Notes: a model not told the origin generated them from the sequence alone. DNA of 7,786 bases from JANYCG01 sp031431035 (GCA_031431035.1 JANPCR010000340.1:1-7786), one strand, 5' to 3'; counted from the first letter of the stretch, positions 1-5,585 are shown. Numbers and translations are program-made.

Positions 1-453
1 GCGTTCGCCCCGCTCCCGCCTGGGCAGAGCGCAGCGGCGTCAACGATCGGCAAACAGGTGCAACCCGACATTCGGCAACTGGCCATCCAAATTGCCAACG
101 CCGCCAAAACCCTCAACGACCTTCGCAACAACTGGCTCAACCCGCCCGAGTGGACACACCGGGTGCCAGAAGTCGTGCCGCTGGGCATGACAGCCAGCCC
201 CTACCCTGATCGCATTGAACCCAAACCCGGCATCAGCGAAACGGACATGAAAGCGCTTCAAAAACGCACGCTGACCAATCTGTACAACCTGCGCCCGCAG
301 TGGCTTGCCCACGCCCATGAACAGCTAGACCAGGCCGTGGCAGCCGCCTACCGCTGGCCCGACTACAGCGCCACCATGCCCGATGACGAAATTTTGAAGC
401 GCTTGTTGGCGCTGAATTTAGAGCGAGCAGACCCAAAGGACATCAAGCAGTAA
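1..453 (+). CDS. C-terminal part of an MmeI-like / type IIG-like DNA methyltransferase (5' end outside window)
   Basis: The frame is open from base 1 to a TAA at 451-453, giving the last 150 residues of a larger protein. The visible part matches what I know of the C-terminal specificity region of large single-chain class I SAM-dependent DNA methyltransferases (MmeI/type IIG-like, usually about 900 residues). An LRNNWLNPPEW segment (residues 42-52) is followed by RTLTNLYNLRPQWL (about 89-102), an AHEQLDQAVAAAYRWPD helix and a terminal DDEILKRLLALNLERA. The catalytic NPPY motif and any nuclease domain lie upstream and cannot be seen, so I cannot tell a fused restriction-modification enzyme from a methylase-only or BREX/DISARM-type enzyme. 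An in-frame GTG at 58 is only an internal codon. hicAB follows after about 65 bp, consistent with a defence region. Confidence 0.8.
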   Translation, partial: AFAPLPPGQSAAASTIGKQVQPDIRQLAIQIANAAKTLNDLRNNWLNPPEWTHRVPEVVPLGMTASPYPDRIEPKPGISETDMKALQKRTLTNLYNLRPQWLAHAHEQLDQAVAAAYRWPDYSATMPDDEILKRLLALNLERADPKDIKQ

Positions 454-485
454 GCAGATCATGCGAGCGTGCGTCACACTGGCAA

Positions 486-514
486 CCTGAAGTGACACTA
501 AAAGTTGGTATCAT
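486..514 (+). promoter_or_regulatory. Likely hicAB promoter and autoregulatory operator
   Basis: Bases 493-513 form a 21-bp imperfect palindrome centred on 503: TGA-AC-AA on the left mirrors TT-GT-TCA on the right, 7 of 10 arm positions pairing. This is the kind of site a ribbon-helix-helix antitoxin dimer binds. A TATCAT -10-like hexamer lies at 509-514, inside the right arm, with a weak -35-like CTGAAG at 487-492. A start about 7 nt after the -10 would be near 520-521, at the ATG of hicA. Repressor binding would then block the promoter and the message would be essentially leaderless. The palindrome is seen; promoter function and HicB binding are inferred. Confidence 0.6.
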
Positions 515-519
515 TCGAC

Positions 520-774
520 ATGCAACGCAAACACCAGCGAACTCTTGAGTTAATTTTTTCGCGACCTGTGCCGGGCGGTGTGAAATGGCGTGACATTGAA
601 GCCCTGTTTGTGGCTTTAGGCGCTGAGGTCACGGAGCGTGAAGGCTCACGGGTCGGCGTGAAACTGTTCGCAGATCGCAGGGTATTTCATCGGCCCCACC
701 CGTCGCCAGACGCTGACAAGGCTGCGGTTGAAAGTGTGCGCAAATGGCTGGACGCCAACGGAGTAAAACCATGA
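520..774 (+). CDS. hicA: HicA-family type II toxin (mRNA interferase)
   Basis: This 84-residue protein has the length and pattern of HicA/YcfA toxins, small double-stranded-RNA-binding-like folds that cleave mRNA in the cytoplasm until bound by HicB. Supporting segments are HQRTLELIFSRP at the N-terminus, WRDIEALFVALGAEVTEREGSR (about 23-44), FHRPHPSPD (56-64) and a C-terminal VRKWLDANGV helix. Canonical HicA carries the catalytic His in a GSHH-type motif. Here that position reads GSR (42-44), while His57 and His60 sit in FHRPHP, as in the 'HRPHP' subgroup of this family as I remember it. I chose ATG 520 over an in-frame TTG at 505 because the TTG lies inside the operator palindrome. Neither start has a Shine-Dalgarno sequence, so translation is probably leaderless. 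The stop overlaps the hicB start (ATGA, 771-774). Confidence 0.85.
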   Translation: MQRKHQRTLELIFSRPVPGGVKWRDIEALFVALGAEVTEREGSRVGVKLFADRRVFHRPHPSPDADKAAVESVRKWLDANGVKP

Positions 775-1103
775 AAAATGTAATGGATATCAAAGGCTAC
801 AAAGCGGTGATCGCGTTCGATCCGGAAACCAATCTGTTTCGTGGAGAATTTGTAGATTTGAATGGCGGCGCGGACTTTTATGCCGCTGACGTGAAGGCGC
901 TGCAAAAAGAAGGCGCGTTGTCACTCAAGGTGTTTCTGGACATGTGCCGCGAGGATGGAGTCGAACCCTTAAAACGGTATTCTGGCAAATTGATGGTGCG
1001 GATTCCAGGTGAACTGCATCAAAAGGCCGTAGTTTCTGCAGCTGCGCACGGCCAAAGCCTGAACGCCTGGCTGACCCAAGTCGTGGCGCAGGCCATCATT
1101 TAA
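771..1103 (+). CDS. hicB: HicB-family antitoxin with C-terminal ribbon-helix-helix domain
   Basis: This 110-residue protein is the cognate antitoxin of the preceding toxin. Residues 6-60 (DIKGYKAVIAFDPETNLFRGEFVDLNG...) match the partly degraded RNase-H-like HicB core that binds and blocks HicA. Residues 70-108 (KLMVRIPGELHQKAVVSAAAHGQSLNAWLTQVV) are an Arc/MetJ-type ribbon-helix-helix DNA-binding domain, which would bind the palindrome at 493-513. The ATG at 771 overlaps the hicA stop by four bases and has GGAG at 760-763, seven bases upstream. An in-frame ATG at 744 lies inside hicA without a ribosome site, so 771 is preferred. The overlap implies translational coupling, keeping antitoxin output tied to toxin output. 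Confidence 0.88.
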   Translation: MKNVMDIKGYKAVIAFDPETNLFRGEFVDLNGGADFYAADVKALQKEGALSLKVFLDMCREDGVEPLKRYSGKLMVRIPGELHQKAVVSAAAHGQSLNAWLTQVVAQAII

Positions 1104-1124
1104 CTTTTAGAACCATCGAAAATC

Positions 1125-1952
1125 ATGACCTACTGCGTCGCCATCAAACTCAATGCCGGACTGGTTTTTTTATCCGACTCGCGCACCAATGCGGGCCTTG
1201 ACCAAATCAGCACGTTTCGCAAAATGATTGTTTACGAGAAGCCGGGCGATCGCTTCATGGTGCTGCTGTCGGCGGGGAATTTGAGCATTTCGCAGTCGGT
1301 GCGGGAGATTTTGCAGATTGAGCAAATCAAAGAGGCGGGTGACGCCGAAGGCATCACGATTTGGAATGCCAAAAGCATGTTTGACGCGGCGCGCGTGTTG
1401 GGCGCGGCCATACGCCATGTGCATGAGCGCGATTCGGCATCTTTGCAGCAGTCGGGGGTTGATTTCAACGTGTCGCTGATTTTTGGCGGGCAAATTGCCG
1501 GCGAACCCATGCGCTTGTTTCAGGTGTATTCGGCGGGCAACTTCATTGAGGCTACGCCCGAAACACCGTTTTTTCAGCTGGGCGAATCCAAATACGGCAA
1601 GCCTGTGCTGGACCGGGTTTTAACGCCCGACACCCCGCTGGACGAAGCCGCCAAATGCGCGCTGGTGTCGATGGATTCGACGGTCAAATCCAACCTGTCG
1701 GTTGGGTTGCCGCTGGACTTGGTGGTGTACGAAGTCAACAAACTGCAGTCGGACAAGATCGTTTGCATTGATGAAAACAACCCGTATTTCAAAATGATGC
1801 ACAACAGTTGGGGCCAAAAACTGCGCGAGGTGTTTGACAGTATTGAAGACCCGATGTGGAACGGTGAGCAAACCGAGGTGCCGCTGATGACCAGCAGCGG
1901 GCGCAGCAAGCCGCTGAAGAAAATAGCCACGCCTGACGAGCGCTTGATTTAA
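1125..1952 (+). CDS. anbu: Anbu-type bacterial proteasome-like protein (Ntn-hydrolase fold)
   Basis: A 275-residue protein that opens with MTYCVAIKLNAGLVFLSDSR. After removal of Met1, Thr would be the N-terminal nucleophile. In that numbering Asp17 (in SDSRTN) and Lys32 (in STFRK) sit where Ntn-hydrolase proteasome subunits and Anbu ('ancestral beta subunit') have their active-site Asp and Lys. LLSAGNLSISQSVREIL (about 46-62) and LIFGGQIAGEPMRLFQVYSAGNFIEATPETPFFQLGESKYGKPVLDR (about 122-168) continue the fold. Family members assemble into ring or helical particles in the cytoplasm; their substrate is not established. The length is slightly above the roughly 240-250 usual for Anbu because of a polar tail after about residue 245. 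Anbu is commonly next to circularly permuted ATP-grasp, alpha-E and transglutaminase-like genes; none is seen here. It starts 21 bp after hicB with no clear ribosome site, so it may be read from the hicAB transcript or its own promoter. Confidence 0.85.
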   Translation: MTYCVAIKLNAGLVFLSDSRTNAGLDQISTFRKMIVYEKPGDRFMVLLSAGNLSISQSVREILQIEQIKEAGDAEGITIWNAKSMFDAARVLGAAIRHVHERDSASLQQSGVDFNVSLIFGGQIAGEPMRLFQVYSAGNFIEATPETPFFQLGESKYGKPVLDRVLTPDTPLDEAAKCALVSMDSTVKSNLSVGLPLDLVVYEVNKLQSDKIVCIDENNPYFKMMHNSWGQKLREVFDSIEDPMWNGEQTEVPLMTSSGRSKPLKKIATPDERLI

Positions 1953-1999
1953 TTGATTGACTAACTGAATAACTAGCTAACTGACTGACGAACTGACTA
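1952..1999 (+). repeat. Degenerate tetranucleotide tandem array (12 units, ACTG/ACTA type)
   Basis: Read in steps of four from 1952 the sequence is ATTG, ATTG, ACTA, ACTG, AATA, ACTA, GCTA, ACTG, ACTG, ACGA, ACTG, ACTA: 48 bp in perfect 4-bp register with drift in base content. Because four is not a multiple of three, TGA, TAA and TAG occur in all three plus-strand frames. It begins on the last base of the anbu stop and ends six bases before the ATG at 2005, so it fills almost the whole spacer and forms the leader of the hydrolase gene. No Shine-Dalgarno sequence is present in it. Confidence 0.75.
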
Positions 2000-2004
2000 A
2001 TTTG

Positions 2005-2808
2005 ATGCACATCGTTTTCTCCCACGCCAACAGCTTCCCCGCCAGCACTTACCGCGTCTTGTTCAAAAGCCTGCGCGCCCGCGGCTTTTCAGTGAAAGCC
2101 ATTGAAAAACTGGGCCACGACCCGGCCTTTCCAGTCACTAATAACTGGCCGCACCTGGCCAAGCAGTTGGCCCAATTTGCCAAAGCCGAGGTTGACAAAC
2201 TGGGTGAACCGGTCTTTTTGGTCGGCCATTCACTGGGTGGTTTTTTAAGCCTGATGGTCGCCGCCCGCCACCCCGAACTGTGCCGTGGCGTGCTGTTGCT
2301 GGACTCGCCCATTTTGGGGGGTTGGCGGGCTGCCGCGTTGCGAGTTGCCAAAGGCACGCAAATGGTAGGGTCAGTGTCGCCCGCGCGGGTTAGCGTGAAG
2401 CGGCGCAACAGTTGGCCCGACCGGGCTGCGGCACTGGCGCACTTTCAGGCCAAAAGCGCTTTTGCCCGCTGGGACCCCCGCATGCTGCAAGATTACATAG
2501 ACCACGGCATGGACATTGAAAACGGCAAGTGTGTGCTGGCGTTCAAACGCGAGATTGAATCTGCCATTTACAACCACCTGCCCGACAACCTGGACAGCCT
2601 GCTGCGCCGCCACCCCGTGAAGTGCCCGGTTGCCTTCATTGGCGGCACGCGTTCCAAAGAAATGGCGCAAGTCGGCATGACCATGACCGACAAACTGGCC
2701 AAAGACCGCATCACGATGGTGGATGGCAGCCACCTGTTCCCGATGGAGCACCCACTGGCGACGGCGGTGGCGATAGAGGCGGCTTTGAAGGAAATGGCGG
2801 GAAGGTGA
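2005..2808 (+). CDS. Alpha/beta-fold hydrolase, cytoplasmic, substrate unknown
   Basis: This 267-residue protein has the alpha/beta-hydrolase layout. The first strand is MHIVFSHANSFP. The nucleophile elbow GHSLGG (74-79) puts Ser76 as catalytic serine, and the C-terminal DGSHLFPMEHP places the catalytic His at 243. An acid residue is expected on the strand before it (IGGTRSKEM region), but I cannot assign it firmly. No signal peptide or membrane segment is visible. SHANSFPAS at the N-terminus resembles a broadly distributed proteobacterial esterase-like group of unassigned substrate. I chose ATG 2005; an in-frame TTG lies directly before it at 2002. There is no recognisable ribosome-binding site in front of either. 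It follows anbu by 52 bp, almost all of it the tetranucleotide array, and converges on the minus-strand gene ending at 2828 with only 19 bp between stops and no visible terminator. Confidence 0.85.
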   Translation: MHIVFSHANSFPASTYRVLFKSLRARGFSVKAIEKLGHDPAFPVTNNWPHLAKQLAQFAKAEVDKLGEPVFLVGHSLGGFLSLMVAARHPELCRGVLLLDSPILGGWRAAALRVAKGTQMVGSVSPARVSVKRRNSWPDRAAALAHFQAKSAFARWDPRMLQDYIDHGMDIENGKCVLAFKREIESAIYNHLPDNLDSLLRRHPVKCPVAFIGGTRSKEMAQVGMTMTDKLAKDRITMVDGSHLFPMEHPLATAVAIEAALKEMAGR

Positions 2809-2827
2809 GCGGAATTCCCGACAGCGG

Positions 2828-3868
2828 CTAATTTTTCGCCGCCACGTTGGCAGGCAAGGCCGCTGGCGGTACTTTCAGGCGCTGCTCGTGTGACAACAGC
2901 AGCGGTTCGCCAAACTGGGCGGCGACAAATTCAAACAAATGGCCGTGCGCGGCAGCGCGGGCTGCGGGGTTTTCACCTGCGGTGGCGGTGCCACTTGGGG
3001 TGTTGCCAATGTTTTGCAGGGTGCGCACGGGGGTTAGGCTGTCAAAGCCGTGGTAACTGTCGGGGTAGATTTGCAGATCGAACCGAACTTTTTGATCCGT
3101 GGCGGCCTGGCGTTTCAACACTGCATCGCGCAGCTCCACGCAGCGGTGTGCGGGCGTCCAGTCGTCTTTTTCGCCCGCCATCACCAACAGTGGCGCGGCC
3201 AAGCTGTACCCGGGGTTCTGGGCCGAAGTTTGCAACGAGTTGAAGCAGCCTGGGTAAAAGGCGGCAGCGGCTTTGGGTCGAATTTTTGGGGCCAGCACCA
3301 CGGGGTTGGATGCGTCATTGGCCGCCAACACGGTTTGCGCACCGTGCGACCAACCCACCAGCAGAATGCGGCTGGCGTCCATGCCGGGGTGTTGCGCAAT
3401 CCATTGAACAGCAGCAAACACATCGGCCGTTCGGTCATTCACATGAATGTTGCGACGCTTGTTGGGGATGGCGCAAATGGACTTGGCACCGCGCGGTGTG
3501 AAGCTGTCGAGCATCATGAAATGAATGTTCTCAGCGTTGAAATAAGCCGCATAGCGCTGCCAGATGGGGTTGAGGCGGCCTTTGGCGTCCAGCGCGCCGC
3601 CGCAGCCGTGCAGCCCAATGGCGACCGGGCGTGGCGCGTCAGGCGCGACGGTAGCCGGGGCTCCAACGGCCGATTCACCCGCAGGTGCGACCACTGTTGC
3701 AGAGCTGGCTTTGAACCAATAGGCCGGAATTTGCAGTTTGCCATCGGCTGAGGGGACTAAATCCTGCGCCTGTGCGGCCACAGAAAACCCACCGAGCCAT
3801 AACCCGAAGGCCACAAAAAGGCCGCCGCCCAAGCCGTTCATGCCGTTCAAGCCGCCCATTTCACCCAT
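2828..3868 (-). CDS. Exported dienelactone-hydrolase-like alpha/beta hydrolase
   Basis: A 346-residue protein. Residues 14-34 are hydrophobic and end in VAAQAQD, a good signal-peptidase I site after Ala34, so export to the periplasm is likely. Oxyanion region HGCGG is at 87-91, nucleophile elbow GWSHG at 172-176 (Ser174), likely catalytic Asp at 235 or 236 (GEKDDWTP), and His273 in DSYHGFD, an order typical of the dienelactone hydrolase family. The substrate is unknown. Cysteines at 89, 132, 208 and 243 could form disulfides in the periplasm. The start is uncertain: ATG 3868 overlaps the end of uppP by 22 bp, while in-frame ATGs at 3859 and 3841 are possible. None has a good ribosome site, and the signal n-region has no Lys or Arg from any of them. 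The overlap suggests translation coupled to uppP. Confidence 0.8.
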   Translation of the reverse strand: MGEMGGLNGMNGLGGGLFVAFGLWLGGFSVAAQAQDLVPSADGKLQIPAYWFKASSATVVAPAGESAVGAPATVAPDAPRPVAIGLHGCGGALDAKGRLNPIWQRYAAYFNAENIHFMMLDSFTPRGAKSICAIPNKRRNIHVNDRTADVFAAVQWIAQHPGMDASRILLVGWSHGAQTVLAANDASNPVVLAPKIRPKAAAAFYPGCFNSLQTSAQNPGYSLAAPLLVMAGEKDDWTPAHRCVELRDAVLKRQAATDQKVRFDLQIYPDSYHGFDSLTPVRTLQNIGNTPSGTATAGENPAARAAAHGHLFEFVAAQFGEPLLLSHEQRLKVPPAALPANVAAKN

Positions 3869-4680
3869 CCCATGTAAGACGTAGCCAGCACGATCAGCCC
3901 AAAGGCGATGCGGTAATACGCAAACCCTACAAAACTGTGGGTCGAGATAAATTTAAGCAGCCAGCGAATGCACAGCCAGGCGCTGATGAAGGAAAACAGC
4001 AGGCCCACGGCGAACATGGGCGCATCGGCCAACGACAAAAGCGCGCGCTCTTTGTACAGGCTGTAAACGCCCGCGCCAATCAGCGTGGGAATGGCCAAGT
4101 AGAACGAAAAATCGGTCGCGGCCTTGCGCGACAGGCCCATCAGCATGCCACCAATGATGGTGGCGCCGCTGCGGCTGGTGCCCGGAATCATGGCCAGGCA
4201 TTGAATCAGGCCGACTTTGAGCGCGTCCAACGCGGTCATTTGGTCTACATCGTGGATTCGTACGGCGGTGGCGCTGTTTTTTTGCCGCGCTTCGGCCCAC
4301 AAAATGATGAAGCCGCCAATGATGAAAGTGCTGGCCACGACCACCGGAGTGAACAGGTTGGCTTTGATGGCCTTGCCAAACAGCAGCCCCAGCAGCACGG
4401 CGGGCACGAAGGCGATGAAAACGTTGATGGCAAAGGCCTGGGCTTGCTTTTCAGATGGCAGCGCCACCAGGGTGTCGCGGATTTTTTGCCAGTACACCAG
4501 GATGACGGCAAAGATCGCGCCGGTTTGAATGGCAATGTCAAAAACCTTGGCCTTGTCGTCATCAAAGCCCAACAACGCACCCGCCAAGATGAGGTGCCCG
4601 GTGCTGGAGATGGGCAAAAACTCGGTCAGTCCCTCAACCACGCCCATCAGGGCGGCTTTCAGCAATACAACGATATCCAC
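3847..4680 (-). CDS. uppP: Undecaprenyl-diphosphate phosphatase (UppP/BacA)
   Basis: A 277-residue polytopic inner-membrane enzyme that dephosphorylates undecaprenyl diphosphate to recycle the lipid carrier for peptidoglycan and other envelope polymers; raised dosage is known to give bacitracin resistance. Both signature regions are present: EGLTEFLPISSTGHL (16-30) with Glu16, Glu20, Ser26 and His29, and PGTSRSGAT (166-174) with Arg170, corresponding to the E. coli catalytic residues. About seven or eight hydrophobic segments span the protein, and the length matches the usual ~270. I chose GTG at 4680: the following residues (VDIVVLLKAALMGVVEG) match the family N-terminus and an AAGGA lies six bases upstream. 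A longer frame to 4791 would add 37 residues unlike the family. The 3' end overlaps the exported hydrolase gene. Confidence 0.95.
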   Translation of the reverse strand: MDIVVLLKAALMGVVEGLTEFLPISSTGHLILAGALLGFDDDKAKVFDIAIQTGAIFAVILVYWQKIRDTLVALPSEKQAQAFAINVFIAFVPAVLLGLLFGKAIKANLFTPVVVASTFIIGGFIILWAEARQKNSATAVRIHDVDQMTALDALKVGLIQCLAMIPGTSRSGATIIGGMLMGLSRKAATDFSFYLAIPTLIGAGVYSLYKERALLSLADAPMFAVGLLFSFISAWLCIRWLLKFISTHSFVGFAYYRIAFGLIVLATSYMGWVKWAA

Positions 4681-4939
4681 GCGCGATCCTTCAAAAAGTG
4701 GGGCGATTATCGCTGGGCGGGTGGGGCGGGCTGCTGGCTGAAATCGACCCACAGCGTGCGGAATCGACCTTAAACGCCCGAAAGCGTCCACAAATTGTCG
4801 TCATTCGGCGCTGCCCGGGGGCATCTGGCGCATTCAAGCCCGCATTTCGTCGCAAGCGGGTGGCTGGCGGGCGCGGGCTTGGGCAAAGTTCGCTCCATCG
4901 GCCCCAACGCTCCAATCCATTTCAACCAAGGACTCCACC
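4681..4939. other. Divergent intergenic region between uppP and the DUF2306 gene
   Basis: 259 bp without a credible gene; long open frames crossing it in GC-rich DNA look like chance. It must hold the promoters of both flanking genes, but I see no convincing -35/-10 pair. Visible structure: an 8-bp direct repeat AATCGACC at 4742-4749 and 4762-4769, exactly 20 bp apart, on the uppP side; and a 9-bp inverted repeat CAAGCCCGC / GCGGGCTTG at 4835-4843 and 4873-4881. The left arm of the latter can also pair with GCGGG at 4856-4860. AAGGA at 4928-4932 is the ribosome site of the DUF2306 gene. Confidence 0.5.
4687..4691 (-). promoter_or_regulatory. Ribosome-binding site that fixes the uppP GTG start
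   Basis: On the minus strand AAGGA lies six bases before the GTG at 4680. It is the only good Shine-Dalgarno match near the candidate starts and supports GTG 4680 over the upstream ATG at 4791. Confidence 0.7.
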
Positions 4940-5353
4940 ATGTCACTCAGCCCCATCATCGCCGTTCACATGACCGCAGCCATTTTGGCTGTGGTCACTG
5001 GCCCAGTTGCACTGTGGGCGCGCAAGGGCCGCCAGACCCGCCCCCGGCTACACCGCGCGTTTGGCTACGCCTGGGTCACGCTGATGTTGATCACCGCGAT
5101 TTCGGCAATATTTTTGACCGCCCGGGTGGGGCCCACCTGGTTTGGTTTTGGCTTGATTCACCTGCTGGTACCGGTGACTTTGATCGGGCTTTTCACGGCT
5201 TTCTGGTTTCTTTTCAAGGGCGACATCAGCGGCCACCGCAGGTCGATGCAAAACCTTTACGTAGGCGGTTGCGTGGTGGCGGGGGCCTTCGCGCTGCTGC
5301 CCGGACGGTTTCTGGGCCATGTGCTGATGACTCAATGGCGCAGCTTGGTGTAA
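4940..5353 (+). CDS. DUF2306-family four-helix membrane protein
   Basis: This 137-residue protein has four likely membrane helices, at about residues 5-26, 43-62, 67-92 and 106-122. The pattern matches what I know of DUF2306: a first-helix VHMTAA, a loop RLHRAFGYAWV, a third-helix LIHLLVP and a GHRRSMQNLYVGG before the last helix. Histidines 10, 38, 74 and 99 lie in or next to helices. They could form a metal- or heme-binding arrangement, but that is speculation. No function is established. The start is well supported: AAGGA at 4928-4932, seven bases before the ATG. It is divergent from uppP, and the next plus-strand gene is 299 bp away beyond a terminator-like repeat, so it is probably transcribed alone. 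Confidence 0.8.
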   Translation: MSLSPIIAVHMTAAILAVVTGPVALWARKGRQTRPRLHRAFGYAWVTLMLITAISAIFLTARVGPTWFGFGLIHLLVPVTLIGLFTAFWFLFKGDISGHRRSMQNLYVGGCVVAGAFALLPGRFLGHVLMTQWRSLV

Positions 5354-5417
5354 GCGGTCGCCTTGCTTGCTTACAGACGGATTCCGCCCGACGCCCACAA
5401 CTCCATGTCACTTAAAA

Positions 5418-5461
5418 GCCATAAAAAAGCCAAAAAAGGGCCAAAAAAGGGCCAAAAATAT
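5418..5461 (+). repeat. Four 11-bp tandem units (GCCAAAAAAGG type) with phased A-tracts
   Basis: Units are GCCATAAAAAA (5418-5428), GCCAAAAAAGG (5429-5439), GCCAAAAAAGG (5440-5450) and GCCAAAAATAT (5451-5461). The middle two are identical. The 11-bp period is close to one helical turn, so the A-tracts fall on one DNA face and the segment should be curved. It directly abuts the left copy of the extragenic element, whose own A-tracts (5464, 5492, 5502, 5512, 5523) continue roughly the same spacing. Confidence 0.8.
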
Positions 5462-5585
5462 CGAAAAAGAACCTGCAGGGTCTTTTTTCAGAAAAATGGT
5501 CAAAAAACACCAAAATACGAACAAAATAGGCCTCTAGCTCTCAAATAATATAGATAGTTTGCTACTATTTTTATAGTAAATCTGA
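5461..5585 (+). repeat. Extragenic element, left copy (Comamonadaceae-type intergenic repeat)
   Basis: Aligns without gaps to 6709-6833 at a constant offset of 1248 bases, with about 98 of 125 positions identical by my hand count (about 78%). Conserved blocks in order: hairpin around CCTGCAGG (5472-5479), phased A-tracts, the identical GGCCTCTAGCTCTC (5529-5542), ATAGTTTGCTA (5554-5564) and ATAGTAAAT (5573-5581). TTTGCTA (5558-5564) can pair with TAGTAAA (5574-5580) as a second small hairpin with one G-U. It lies between the DUF2306 gene and the exported hydrolase gene, 67 bp before the latter's ATG. Similar 'cctctagc' intergenic elements are, from memory, common in this bacterial family. Confidence 0.8.
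5464..5488 (+). terminator. Terminator-like hairpin with T-tract (within left repeat copy)
   Basis: Arms 5464-5473 and 5478-5487 pair around a TGCA loop with a single A-G mismatch; the outer A5/T5 pairs end in a run of T at 5483-5488. It could end transcription from the DUF2306 gene, although it is 110 bp past that stop. The stem is mostly A-T outside the CCTGCAGG core, so strength is uncertain. Confidence 0.55.

Noticed and set aside
2809..2827. Possible bidirectional terminator between the convergent genes
   Set aside because: Only 19 bp, with no clean stem and no T-tract pairing on either strand.
3050..3751. 233-codon plus-strand frame opposite the exported hydrolase
   Set aside because: Shadow of the minus-strand gene that carries a full catalytic triad and a signal peptide.
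3772..4773. Long 333-codon plus-strand frame opposite uppP
   Set aside because: Antisense shadow of uppP, whose motifs are unmistakable; the plus-strand product is Gly/Gln/Asn/His-rich with no domain pattern.
4681..4791. Upstream extension of uppP to an ATG at 4791
   Set aside because: Adds 37 residues unlike UppP N-termini; the GTG at 4680 has a good ribosome site and gives the normal family length.
4835..4881. 9-bp inverted repeat with an alternative pairing partner, considered as an attenuator or riboswitch before the DUF2306 gene
   Set aside because: GC-rich sequence with a 29-base loop, no T-tract and no known riboswitch core; likely chance.
4795..5415. 206-codon plus-strand frame overlapping the DUF2306 gene
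   Set aside because: Different frame from the DUF2306 gene, Pro/Arg-rich, no ribosome site; the 137-residue membrane protein with an AAGGA site explains the region.
5363..5548. 61-codon open frame rich in Lys downstream of the DUF2306 gene
   Set aside because: It is just the reading of the A-rich tandem array and the left repeat element; no ribosome site, and composition unlike the neighbouring proteins.
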